This document shows positions 33,075-43,863 of a DNA stretch of 64,000 nucleotides, piece after piece (positions within the stretch are counted from its first letter, which is position 1; each line of letters begins with the position of its first letter). The position numbers and the translations under genes are program-made. The notes under the pieces are model-generated. The model had not been told where the DNA came from and searched no databases. It worked only from the letters and a program-made list of their open reading frames with translations. Origin of the DNA: Sordaria brevicollis (lineage: Eukaryota > Ascomycota > Sordariomycetes > Sordariales > Sordariaceae); the NCBI GenBank assembly GCA_033439795.1, contig JAUTDP010000007.1, positions 372,001 through 436,000 on the forward strand. The letters run 5' to 3'.

Positions 33075-33974
33075 TTGAAGATCGACCTGCTGGGTCTTTC
33101 AAGAAGTATGTTTTCTCTTCTTCAGGAGCAGCGTCAAGCTCCTCTTTTTGTTCGAATATCATTGTAATTTTGATGACTGGCCTTGCTGTTACCCATCAAG
33201 TGGAGGATATTAAACGTTGATTGTCCAGAAATGCTCGATCAGTCAAATGTATTCGCGCGCAAGTATATGTCTAAAGACAAGGAAGACGAGCATGGTCATT
33301 AATAGTACTCTATCCGAACTTCCACTCTTTAAGCAGCATATGCAGACCATGGTACCCTGCGACCATGCCGTCCGTAATATGCACTTTACCCGAATGCTAC
33401 AAAGCTATGCCAGGAACCGGCCTGAGACTTTAGCATTAATCTACGACATTCAGCCGTATGGTTATCAAGTTCAAATAAGCTTTCTGGAATGCCATTGAAG
33501 TGCCTGAGTAGTAGCGTACCTTGGTAGGCAAAATCACTTGCTCCTGGAGTGCGAGGTTGCTGTTCCGTTATAGATAGGGTGAGCTATAGATTCCATGTGA
33601 TCTCAATCACCAAAAGACTGGATATCCTATTGAGGCACCGGATCCCCATCAAGAGAAGACGCGATATATGTACCATGTGGTGATACACAAAATGGGCCGG
33701 CCTCAAAGGATGTAGCTCGGTCCAGTGTTCCAGATTCAACTAGCCATTTTTGCCGTACGTTCGAGCCGAACATGTCTAGATGGGATTGGGTCTCCGAGTA
33801 CCACACTCCAAAGTATTGAACGCAGAAAAACAAAGTGGCAAAGAGAGCAGCCAGATCCTAAACCTTCCAGATTTATGTAGTTGCGAATGGTCGCTCTCGC
33901 CCACGGAATCGCCACGACCATCCATCCCTCTCCCGGTTTCGCACCCCTCTTCCAAGACGCAGTGGTGTTTCAAG
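33075..33974. other. Intergenic region between the two secreted hydrolase genes
   Basis: It holds the 3' end of the protease gene and the promoter of the next gene. A frame open from 33780 is continuous with the downstream gene, but its first 65 residues are hydrophilic and lack coding character, so I treat it as leader. Nothing else is recognised. Confidence 0.5.
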
Positions 33975-35960
33975 ATGTTATCCCATTTCACAACTCATCT
34001 GTCCTTGCTGTCGGTGTTGCTGTTGCTGTTTCTAGCAACACTAACAACGGCAGCACCCAACTGCCCACCCCTCGGTCCCGTCTTCGAAAAACCACGAAAC
34101 TTCAAATCCAGCGCCGCCATCCGCTCCGCCATCGCCAACCTAACCGAGACCTTCCGAGCCCGCGACGTCGACAACTCGGCCGCCGTCCGCGCAAACATTA
34201 CGAGCTACAGCCTCGAGGTATTCAGCATCAGCAACGGCGACGACCAGGTCGTTTTCAGCTGGGACCACACAGCTCCCGCGCACGCTTCTAGCAACATTAC
34301 GAATGGCGGAGTCAAAAGAACGGATACAGATACGGTTTATCGGCTGGGGAGCTTGACGAAGATTTTCACCGTGTATACCTGGCTGGCGCAGGACGGAGAT
34401 GCGAAGTGGAATGAGCCGATTACCAAGTATGTGCCTGAGCTGGCGAAGGCGGCGGATAAGGCGAAGGAGGATCCGGTTGGCAATGTAGCCTGGGGGGAGG
34501 TGACGGTTGGGAGTCTTGCGGGACAACTGTCGGGGGCTGTTAGGGATTGTAAGTGCAGTGGTTGTTTTATATTCTGAGTGAATGGGGGAGGAATGTGATT
34601 GAAGGGTTTTGAAAAGTACTGACCGTGAAAATATCAGATGGTTTGATGGGCGAACTTACGCAGACGGTGGACCAGAATACTGCGGTCCAGCTTGGGTTTC
34701 CGGCTTTGAATAGCTCGGATCCGACGCTGCCCAAGTGTGGTGTTTGGCCACATTGTAATAGAACCGGTGAGTCGTTTGTTCCACTCTTTTTAGGGAAAAG
34801 AAGAGGAAAGGGACTCTGACTAACCGTCAACAGAATTCTTTTCCGGCCTCCTCCAAGTTTACCCCTCCTACGCCCCCTTCACCACCCCCGCCTACACCAA
34901 CACCGGCTTCCAAATCCTCGCCTACGCGCTCGAGTCCATCAAGGGGAAACCCTTCCAGCAGCTCATGGAAGAATCTATCCTCCGCCCTCTCAACCTCTCC
35001 CACACCTTCTACTCCAAACCCTCCTCAAGCCTCGGCATCATCCCCGGCCCCGGCTCCGGCGCCGACGCCCAATGGGACTATCAACTCGGCGACGAAAACC
35101 CTGCCGGCAACATGTACTCTTCGGTCCGCGACATCTCCGCCCTCGGCCGCTCCATCATGCGCTCCACGCTATTACCCCCCGTGTTAACCAACCGGTGGCT
35201 CAAACCCGCCGCCTTAACTTCCGAACCCAACGCCGGTGTCGGCTACCCCTGGGGCATCCGCCGCATTTTACTCTCAAGCATAACCAACGGCAAGCGAGTA
35301 GTAGACGCCTACAACAAAGCCGGGCGAATCGGATACTACAACTCCCTTCTCAACCTTCTCCCCGATTATGGGGTTGGGTTTTCCGTCCTGATCGCCAGCC
35401 CCAACCTGCCCGCCAACGCAAACTTCAACCTCGCTGACGTTCTTGGCGAGCAGTTGTTGCCAGCGCTAGAAGAAGCAGCTAGAACCCAAGCGCAGGAAAC
35501 CTACGGCGGAACATACTCCAACGGCGGCAACTCTTCGCTCAAAATAACCACCCAACCCGACCGGCCCGGGTTGGGCATAGAGAACTGGGTTTCAAACGGG
35601 ACGGATATGCAGTATGTTTCCGTCGTGCTGGCGGCGGGGTATTCACCCGTTAGTCCGTCGATCCGGCTTTATCCGACGGGGCTCGAGACGGCCATCATTC
35701 CGGGGGAGGTAGACAGAAAAAACGGGCGGAAGGCGATGAATGGGAAGAGGGTGGCGTATAAGGCTGTTTTTGAGGATTTGAATGTGCCGGCGAGAAACCC
35801 GCCGAGTATGTTTTCGACGGATTGTGGAAGCTGGGTGAGCTTGACGGGGGTGACGTATGGGAGTATGCCGCTGGATCAGTTTTTCTTTGAGCTGGATGGG
35901 AGTGGGAGGGTTGTGAGTGTTGAGAATGCGGCGTTGAGGATGGTGATGAGGAAAGAGTAA
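33975..35960 (+). CDS. Secreted serine beta-lactamase/penicillin-binding-protein-like hydrolase
   Basis: Joins 33975-34548, 34638-34766 and 34834-35960 and gives 609 residues. The start at 33975 was chosen because it opens a clear signal peptide (LLSVLLLLFLATLTTAAP). The fold is that of class C beta-lactamases and D-Ala carboxypeptidase-like esterases. Ser126-Leu-Thr-Lys129 is the SxxK nucleophile box and Tyr255-Thr-Asn257 the YxN box. The third box is KAG (396-398) instead of the usual KTG or HxG. Both introns (89 and 67 nt) have CTGAC or CTAAC branch sites and restore SGAVRDYGLMGEL and CNRTEFFSGLL. Several N-glycosylation sites fit export. Fungal members include esterases, lactone and peptide hydrolases; the substrate cannot be told here. 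Confidence 0.87.
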
Positions 35961-36319
35961 GGTTTGTTGGTGGTGCAGATGGGACAGTGCCTGTGTGGTG
36001 AGAGAGAGAGAGGGGCATGTGATGTTGGAAATGCGGGCTTAGTTGGAGGAGGGTGGTACGGTTGCGAATTGATTTGGCGCTGTTCGCGCGATATGCAAAC
36101 TGCCTTAAGGGTCTTTGGAAAGGAAGTTCTTTGCAAGAGTTGAATACCATTATAATCTTCTGAGATGTTGAAGTGCGAAACGAGTGTTAATATCGAGGAG
36201 TGTCTGCCGTCGCCATGTCCAAACTTGGACATGCTCAGCGCAATTCGAAATGCTGGAGATCCGTTGCGTTGACTGACATAAGTTTTAGAGCCCCACCAAC
36301 TACCAACAATCAGCATCAA
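35961..36319. other. Spacer before the tRNA gene
   Basis: It holds the 3' end of the hydrolase gene, including a GA-rich run near 36000. No other feature is seen. Confidence 0.5.
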
Positions 36320-36415
36320 GCCCGATTAGCTCAGCTGGTTAGAGCGTCGTACTAATATCAGTCTTCTGATATCAAGTTCATGCGAAGGTCAACAGTTCAA
36401 TCCTGTTATTGGGCA
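36320..36415 (+). tRNA. tRNA-Ile (anticodon AAT) with a 22-nt intron
   Basis: The acceptor stem GCCCGAT pairs with ATTGGGC (one G-T pair) and the discriminator is A. The D arm is GCTC-AGCTGGTTA-GAGC. The anticodon stem TCGTA pairs with TGCGA. The T arm is AACAG-TTCAATC-CTGTT. The anticodon loop reads CT-AAT-A before an intron at 36358-36379, placed after position 37 as in nuclear tRNAs, then A38. The internal A box (TAGCTCAGCTGG) and B box (AGTTCAATCC) for RNA polymerase III are present. A34 would be edited to inosine. Confidence 0.92.
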
Positions 36416-36419
36416 TTTC

Positions 36420-36434
36420 TTTTTGCATTTTTTT
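36420..36434 (+). terminator. RNA polymerase III terminator of the tRNA gene
   Basis: A run of five T followed by a run of seven T begins five bases after the tRNA 3' end. Confidence 0.75.
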
Positions 36435-37823
36435 CCTCGTCACTCCTCTTTTTCCCATAAACCTTTTTCACAAGACATGTATGTGCTTCTCTTTTTTGTC
36501 TTTGCGGGCTTCTGGTGAGCTCGAGCTGATGGTTGATTTAACATTTTTCCTTGGAGAGGAAGGGATCCCTAGTTGACGTTCTATTGAAGGTTGAAATAAA
36601 TGTTGTATTGTAATTCCGGTCACGATCAATTACCCAAATGTTGATATCTAATGGCGAAATGTCAATAAGAGCTTTGCAATCGAAGTCACACTTCTTTAAT
36701 GAGTTCTTTGTTGGTTCGGACCTAAGTGTTGCTAACAACAAAGGAGAACATCACCATATCATCAGCGAGTGCCATTGAACGCTCTCGTGAACGACAAGAG
36801 ATTGCTAATGACATGTCCCTCGTCAATCGAACAACGTAAACCTACCAGAACCGTAAGATCCTGTACGGTTCACGAAAACGACTGTTATATCTACATGTTG
36901 CTTTTGTCAGATCAATCTGGCGTTGTAGCAAATTCCAGTCAAGCATCACGGCCGAGTGTCAATGCGGCCGACTCCCGATTCTCGATCGGGAAGCAGGGAC
37001 CGGGAAAGCACGTCAGGAATCACAATGCGGCAAGCACATGTAAGGCACGATCGCAGCTTCCGTGCATTAGATACAACGACATCACGTCACGCAGAATTTT
37101 CATCAGCATTTCAGGAAAACATCACTTTATTTCCAGTTCGCACGTTCAATCAAGTCGAGTTACTGGCATTTCACCATCGTTTCACATCCCACATCACTTT
37201 CAGCACAATCATTATGGAACTTCAGTTTGGGTCAAGTCATTCATTATTAACAATCTATGGTTGAAGCTTGACTCCTTTTCTTATCCTCCCCATATTTCCT
37301 CCGTCAACCGACCAGACCAGCTAGCCATCCATCCATCCATCCATCCATCCGTTCGTCCATCTCCCGCCGCCAAGTTCGTCCATCTTTCACAAACCGGCTC
37401 TCAAACGGGATCTGTCCTCTTCCGTGGTGGTGTGGAATGTGGGTGTGGGTATCAATCTCATAAACAATCTTTGAAGAAAAGCAAATGTTGCGCCATCCGT
37501 CCGTTGTAACCGTTGACCGTGTAAGGAGAAGGGGTATTGTACATCAATCGTTCATGTCTTTCGTTCGTCGTCGTATCCGGTGTTTAAGATCTTGTCCGGT
37601 GTGATGTGCTGTTGTCCTGTCCGTTCAATTCCCTTAACTCCTTCAAAATTCGCAATTTTTTGGTGATTGTTTTGTTGTTTTGTGCCCTTTTTTTGTGGTT
37701 GTTTTCTTTTTCTCTTTCTGTGGGTGGTGGTACATTACTTCTTCTTGCTGGTGCTGACGCAGCTTCCGAGTGGTGGCTACCGTATATAGACGAGCCTTGA
37801 TGAGGGGGTTGGCAAGTCTATAT
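36435..37823. other. Intergenic region and 3' end of the GT2 gene
   Basis: A 246-codon plus-strand frame (36769-37509) runs through it, but it is Ser/His-rich, has no domain and includes a CCAT microsatellite, so I do not call it a gene. The T-rich part near 37650-37740 probably lies in the 3' untranslated region of the minus-strand GT2 gene. Confidence 0.5.
37325..37350. repeat. (CCAT)n microsatellite
   Basis: Six tandem CCAT units plus CC, followed by interrupted copies. Confidence 0.95.
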
Positions 37824-39371
37824 CTAGGCGATGATGGCCACGGAGCCTGGGCGAATCGGCGAGAGGGGAGGACCGAGGTCTAGCTCGGGAATATCTTCGT
37901 CGCAGGGAAGACCCTCGGTGGTGAGCTCCTTACCCTCATCGGCGTCGTTGCCACCGGCGGTGATGGCGGCGAGGTTGCGGCCGGACCAGGAGTAGTCCCA
38001 GAAGGTGAAGAGGGCCCACAACTTGATGAAGGAGTGGAAGTAACCGAAAAGAACATATGCGGGGAACAGCCAGAGGTCCTGGGGATACGTCGAGAAGTAC
38101 CGCAAGGCTTTGACGGTCTTGCTGAAGACGATCCAGGAGAGGAGAGCGGCGAGGGCGTACTTGGGCTCTGCGCAGTCGGTGTACCAGGATGACTTGGTGA
38201 AAAGGTAGACCAGAGCACCGTCGGTGAAGAGCGCAAAGTTCGTGAAGCTGGTCAGGTAGACGGCGTAGACGCAGTAGGGCTGAGTAGCCCAGACGGTACC
38301 CTCGGTGAAGAGCGAGCTGGAATTCGAACGCCAGGTCGTCCTGACCCATCTCCTGCACTGACCAAGAAACTTAGTATGGACGGGCTCGCCGACGCCGACG
38401 GTGGTCTCGATCTCAGCCTCCTTGGTGTACTGGATCTTGATCTTCCAGCCTTGGTTAACGATGAAGCGAGTGATGTAGTTGTCATCGTCAGGGTGGAGAG
38501 GGCCGAGGAGGTTGAAGAAAAACATCTCGTGGAGATAGCCGGCCTGGAACTCCTTGTTCTGGAGAATGCAGGTGCGAATGCCGACGGTGCGACCGGAGAT
38601 TACGAATACACCCCCATCGATTGCATTAGTTGCCTTCAGGTCAAAATTATGGCGGTCCAAGTAGAGGCAACCGAGCATGTTCCAGAAGCGGCGCCAGACA
38701 GACAGACCTGCGAGACGACGTACCCGCTTGTTGGTACCGACAATGCCAACCTGGTCGTCCTCGAAGGGAGCGATCAAGGACTTCAGAAGTTCGGTCGAGT
38801 TCCAGAAGACGTGGTCGTCGACAAGGACCGTGATGGGCGTGTTGATGTACTGGATGACATGGGCAACTTGCTCGCGCTTGTTGGCAATGTTGGTGCGGGT
38901 AACCAGGAACTTGATCAGAGGAAACTCCTGCATGACGGGAGCTACCGCGTTGAGGGTCTTAGCGTACAGCTCATCTCCGGCAGTGACGATGATGATTTTG
39001 CGGGGGCCATTGCGGGCGCAAGTGGTGATACACTCATGGAAGTCGACACCGAGGGGATCGACGGTAGGGATGACGAGAGTGACGTCGCGGCCGGGGTAGT
39101 ACTTGGCGTTGCCCTGGGGGATGGGGGCGGGCTTGTAGGTCCAGAAGCCGACGATGTTGACGCAAAGACGAAGGTAGCGCCAGATGAAGAGAGCCAGGAA
39201 GTAGTAGAGGATCTTTTCACCGTTGGAGAGGCTCTTGATGGAGACGTGGATGATACTGACAACAGCGGCCATGGCCGAGACGTTAAAGGAGGAGAGCTTG
39301 AGCCATGTCATGACCGAAAGGGGGGTGCCCTTCTGGCTAACATGCGGAGCCGGGGGCTGAGTGTGCGGCAT
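37824..39371 (-). CDS. cps-1: Type 2 glycosyltransferase, cell-wall polysaccharide synthase
   Basis: A single-exon gene of 515 residues. It is a membrane-bound GT2 enzyme that builds a beta-linked polysaccharide from nucleotide sugars, related to hyaluronan, chitin and cellulose synthases. An N-terminal membrane segment is at about residues 55-75. The catalytic domain is at about 95-345, with Asp-Asp at 185-186 (VLVDDHVF), DDD at 295-297 and the QxxRW-type box QCRRW at 338-342. C-terminal membrane spans are at about 365-460 and the tail is acidic. Length and sequence match what I recall of Neurospora CPS-1, the homologue of Cryptococcus Cps1 and of the GT2 needed for hyphal growth in plant pathogens. 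The symbol is from memory and not checked. Confidence 0.9.
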   Translation of the reverse strand: MPHTQPPAPHVSQKGTPLSVMTWLKLSSFNVSAMAAVVSIIHVSIKSLSNGEKILYYFLALFIWRYLRLCVNIVGFWTYKPAPIPQGNAKYYPGRDVTLVIPTVDPLGVDFHECITTCARNGPRKIIIVTAGDELYAKTLNAVAPVMQEFPLIKFLVTRTNIANKREQVAHVIQYINTPITVLVDDHVFWNSTELLKSLIAPFEDDQVGIVGTNKRVRRLAGLSVWRRFWNMLGCLYLDRHNFDLKATNAIDGGVFVISGRTVGIRTCILQNKEFQAGYLHEMFFFNLLGPLHPDDDNYITRFIVNQGWKIKIQYTKEAEIETTVGVGEPVHTKFLGQCRRWVRTTWRSNSSSLFTEGTVWATQPYCVYAVYLTSFTNFALFTDGALVYLFTKSSWYTDCAEPKYALAALLSWIVFSKTVKALRYFSTYPQDLWLFPAYVLFGYFHSFIKLWALFTFWDYSWSGRNLAAITAGGNDADEGKELTTEGLPCDEDIPELDLGPPLSPIRPGSVAIIA

Positions 39372-39658
39372 GATGTCGACTGAGGATCGGTATCGAAGAT
39401 CGAGATCGGCTGCCGAGTGTGTCGTCGTGATGCTTGACTATTGAAGATGGATGGTACTTGATGTCTCCTCCAATGAGGATTGGTCTCGTACTTGGCGATA
39501 GGGTGTTGCGACTTGCGTGATGTTGCTTGCGATTGCAGAGGGTTGTTGACTTTGTTGGTCTGACGATTGCTGTCCGAGAGGATGGGGAGGAAGAACGAAA
39601 ATGGATGAGGTCTGGGTTCTGAGGTCGATTATTTAAACTAAATTGAGACGTCGACAGT

Positions 39659-39689
39659 CACCATTCATCACCACCAAAGGTGAATGGTG
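39659..39689. repeat. Short inverted repeat upstream of cps-1
   Basis: CACCATTCA (39659-39667) and its exact complement TGAATGGTG (39681-39689) are separated by 13 bp. They lie about 290-320 bp upstream of the cps-1 start and could form a hairpin or bind a dimeric factor. Confidence 0.6.
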
Positions 39690-41651
39690 TTTTGGTGTTC
39701 TGAACCTTTGAACACCCAAGTTCAGGGCGACTGTTCTAGTTTTACACCTTGAACAGGTCCAGACTGGCCAGCAGTTCACCGTCCTGTGTGAAGGTTGCTG
39801 TCGTCTCGTCTTGAACAGCCCACCTGAGACGGAGCGAACATGGGAAAAGTTCGTCCATTGAGGATCTGGATCATTCATCTGAAATGTGATATCAAACGAG
39901 TCTGTTTTTTCCAAGGTCCTGAGAGCTCGACCAGAGCTGCTGTCCCAAGAACAACCATGACAGAGGAGAAAACAGTCCAGACTAGCCATCCTACAACAGA
40001 ACAGACGCATTGCCATCTTGAAAGTGCTTAAACAATCTACTACCAGCAATCTTGGAATTCTTGGATGTGGTGAAAACCACAAACGCAGCGGAAGCCCAGC
40101 CGGTAATGGAGCGGGCCGCAGTAGCGGCTGTCATTCCAGAACATCGAACCCTTACCCGTCCCGTGGAACAATTCATGAACATGGATACAGAGCCTAGATT
40201 ACACAAAGGAAACTCGTTACATCCGCGACAACAATGGTGAAAGAAAATGGACGTCCTCTTTGTTCCTGAACGCTTGGACAACGGCACGGACAGGGACCCG
40301 AGCGCCGCGGATCTTTCACGGTCCAATGCCAATTGTCCGCGATCTTGCATCAAGATCTGAAAATGCACAAGTTACTTGTTCATACACGTGGCCATTGTTT
40401 ACATCTTCAAGCGTTTTTCCATTGTTGTTCTCGAGTGTCCCATGTCGCTACTGGATCTCCAACCATCTCTCGAACCCTTCCAGCATCTGTCGACATTTGG
40501 TCTACACCCACCTGTCGCTAAACAGCCAACATGAACCTTGAACAATGTAATTGTCATTTCGATACATTTCTTATGGTCATGTAACTTTTCCAACTCCAAT
40601 TTCCCGCCCAACCGTTACCGAGTGAATGGGACGACCTTCTACCGTCCCGTGTAAGTGGTAAAGGGTCCAGATCAGACATTGACCAATGGGACCACTCGTA
40701 CCCCTGCCAAGACCTTCAAATGACCCACCAACGTGCCCTATTTTTCCTCCCAAAAGGGAAGTGAAGTAAACAACTGGGATGGAAATCGTTCGACGACAGT
40801 CAATTCGAGATGCAGAGTTTTCCAGACGAGATGGTTATCCACGGAAACTTTTCGACATGCAGAGATTCTGGTCGTCCAATTGAAGTTACACCGCTTGGGA
40901 GGCAAACTTGGATCTGGCAGTCACTGCACCGGATCAGGTCGTGGACAGTGAAATGATGGCCAAGGCCACATTGGGCAGGCACGCGACAACGAACACTGCA
41001 GGTGCTCCTTCCACTTCCTTCACTCGAAGAAAAACCTTCCGATGTGAGGCTCTGTTCTTTCCGCTTAACTGATGAAAGACTGGGGAGCACTGAGCGAGCA
41101 CGTGCACGGTTCAGTTCAAGCTGGAATTCTGGCACTCCTCACCTCAAGGCATTCGGTCATGACACCGATTCAGTTATGGGAGTAGCACACGAGGCCCAGA
41201 CAACCGACCGACAGTTGAAATTGGACAGGACAGAAACCGAGACATTCAAGCCACGTGATACTGATCTGGTGAGATTCTCTAGTTCCATAGTATGCAGTCA
41301 AATATACCTCTAGCAGATTTTGGACTACCTTTTAACGCTTTTATCTATCCGTTACCACCTTCCAACTCTAGTCCGACAACATCGCCGACTACCCGTATCT
41401 CCTGGCACATGACTTTTTAAAATCCAAACCCCTTGATAAAATGCGTGAACGCTTCATTAACAAATACCAAATCAACAGGAAGACAGGAAGAATACTGGAC
41501 AGTCAAAAGAGACCAGCTCCTACGTGCGCCAAACTCCATCCCGAAACGACCAGCGTCGTCCGTCCGAGATCTTCAAGATCGATATGTTCCGAAACATGTG
41601 AAAGAACATAAACCATCCCGACGCAACCAGCGCCTCGCAGTCTCCAGACTT

Positions 41652-41667
41652 TGTGTGTGTGTGTGTG
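41652..41667. repeat. (TG)n microsatellite
   Basis: An uninterrupted TG run of 8 units, 10 bp beyond the stop codon of the MFS gene, within its likely 3' untranslated region. Confidence 0.9.
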
Positions 41668-41677
41668 CTCAGCACAA

Positions 41678-43863
41678 TCACACCCGACTCTTCTCCGCCT
41701 TCTGCCTCTCCAACCTCTCCATCCTCTCCCTCCGCCACCGCTCTCCAAATCTCCACTCCAACCAAAGCAACGGCAGTCCCGCGGCCGTGACAATCGCAAA
41801 GATCAAGAACGTCAACCCGGCCCCGATTGCATCAACAATAAACTGCACCAGCGCCACGCCCACCGCGCCAATCAGACACCTCACCAGATTATTCACCGCC
41901 GACGCGCTGGCGCTCGCTCCCGGGTAAAGATCAACCATGAGCGTGCTGTTGAGGTTAAACAGTCCCATCTGGCTAAACGCGATAAAGAATTGCAACACCA
42001 AGGGAAGCGCCATGCCCTTCTTCTCCGTGCCCAGTTTGGGGCTGGTGATGGCGAATCCGTACCCCGCCACGCAAACAATGAACGGAACGACAAAATACAG
42101 CGAGGACCGCAACCGGGCGCGCGAGATGGGGAAGTCGGCCAGCTTCTTGCGGTTGATTTCCACAGACCCAGCGAGATGGTGGGAGGCGCGGTAGGAGGAC
42201 TCGACGATCTGGTAATCGCGGTTCATGACCTTGCCGGACAGGGTAGAGCCCAAGATGCAGCCGACGCCGTTGGGGATGAAGATCAGGCCTGTTTGGAGAT
42301 TAGAGAGTCCGAAGCGGGGCTGGAATAAAGCCGTGGTGGAGGAAGTCACCATGCTCCAGACTGTGTAGACGATGGCGCCGAAGAACAAGGTGACGATGAC
42401 GTCCTTTTCGGCCATGAAGCGGAACGAGGCAAAGACGGTCGCCCAGGTGAGTTTGGGCGGTGGTGCGGTAAGGACGTTGTCGTCCCCTTCGTCGGTGGAT
42501 GCCTCCCTCTCTTTCCAGTACCGACGGCGGAGGGGGCGGTCGAAGAAGGGACGGTGGATGCCCTTGAGCGGGACGGTACCGTTGCCGGCGATCCGGCGCA
42601 GGGTCTCGGGGAGGAAGAGCAGGATTGCGGCCAGGGTGATACCGCCGATGATGAAGAGGAACCAGAAGATGGCGTGGAAACCGAGATATTCGGTAATGAT
42701 GCCGCCGATTACGGGGCCCATGGAGAGGCCGAACATGCGGACTGATTCAAGTATTTGTTAGTCGTCTTCTTTCTCTTTTCTCCGTCAAGAAAAGGCGAAC
42801 TCACCTGCGCTAAAACCCGCCATATACCCACCACGCTCCTTTGCCGTCGTAATGTCACCAAGGACACCACCTCCGACGGAAATAGTAGCCGCGCTACCAG
42901 CCGCTTGAATAGCCCGAAACACCATCAACATGGCAAAGTTCTTGCTAAAGGCCAACCCGATGTTGGCGATGAGAAAAACAACAAATGTCCCAATAAAAGT
43001 GACACGGCGTCCGAGCGTGTCGCTGAGGGGACCCCAGAACGATGGCGCAAACGCTTGAACGGCCATGTAGATGGTTACGGTCAGGGAGACGAGCGCGATA
43101 TCGGTGTGAATAGCCTGTGGTTTTTGTTCTCTGTGTTAGCACTGCTCATTTTCTGTTCTTCAAAAACCATGTCCCTCGGGTGTACACTCAGACTGACATC
43201 AGCGATAGCCCCCAAAGCAGGAAAATAAATATTGCTCGACAGAGGCGAGAAGAGTCCCGCCAATGCGATGATGACCGTCACCAGCCATTTCTCGTTTTTG
43301 GTGAACACATGATAGGGCGGTTCTTCGCCGGGCGAGTGCTGCGAGTTGCCGTTGGGGTTATCATTAAAGATATTGCTGTCTTCAACCTGCGTTATTGAAG
43401 CCGTCGCTGATCCCTTGTCGTCTGCCAGTTTGTCCTTGTCACCGGCCTCGAACGCCTTTTCGTCTTCTACAGCGGTGCTGCTCGAGGCTTGGCTGGTTTC
43501 GCTGGATGAGCTCTCTGAGCTTTCCGTTCTTTCATGTTTTGGTCGAGTCGGGCTGGGAAGAATAGAAGCAAGGTTCGGAGGGTGCCACAGGAGTGTTGAT
43601 TTCTTCCTGCTGGTCTTTGAAGGGCTTGGTGGCTCGATCGAGGTCGCATCTTCTGGTATGGCTGTCTCCGGTTGGTTGATATGTATCGTGCCGTGATTTT
43701 CCCAAAACGTGGACAGCCTTCGAACATCACCAACCGCAATTGGTCGCTCGTCGTCCACAGATGATGCCATTGCGAGCTCTGGTGTCGATCGATCCACGGT
43801 TGGCTGTGAAGCCTCTGGGGTTTGTCGTGAGGAGTGGATCGTACGGTGGTGAAGATCCGACAT
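41678..43863 (-). CDS. MFS transporter, DHA1 drug:H+ antiporter type (Qdr-like)
   Basis: Joins 43198-43863, 42805-43114 and 41678-42741 on the minus strand and gives 679 residues. It exports small molecules across the plasma membrane by proton antiport; the substrate is unknown. About 190 hydrophilic, Ser/Glu-rich residues precede the first span, then SSNIYFPALGAIAD. MFS motif A is GPLSDTLGRR (250-259). FRAIQAAGSAATIS and VLGDI follow, a stretch seen in Qdr/Flr-type transporters. A long central loop with basic and acidic clusters separates the two six-helix halves. Introns of 83 and 63 nt contain GCTAACA and ACTAACA branch sites; the first donor is GTCAGT. The long N-terminal tail is more than usual for DHA1 and may be regulatory. 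Confidence 0.88.

Larger units (their letters stand above)
39372..41677. other. 2.3-kb region between the GT2 and MFS genes
   Basis: The right-hand neighbour of cps-1's start is a long promoter and leader region. It contains a hairpin-forming inverted repeat (39659-39689). Frames such as 39633-40082 and 39991-40368 (minus) show no domain. The part next to 41678 is the 3' end of the MFS gene, with a (TG)n run at 41652-41667. No gene is supported. Confidence 0.5.

Noticed and set aside
36769..37509. 246-codon plus-strand frame between the tRNA and cps-1
   Set aside because: It is Ser/His-rich, includes a CCAT microsatellite and a Pro/Ser run, and has no domain or splice partner. It overlaps the likely 3' untranslated region of cps-1.
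38376..39383. 335-codon open frame antisense to cps-1
   Set aside because: It is a shadow of the biased codons of the true minus-strand gene. Its product is Asp/Val-rich with no motif.
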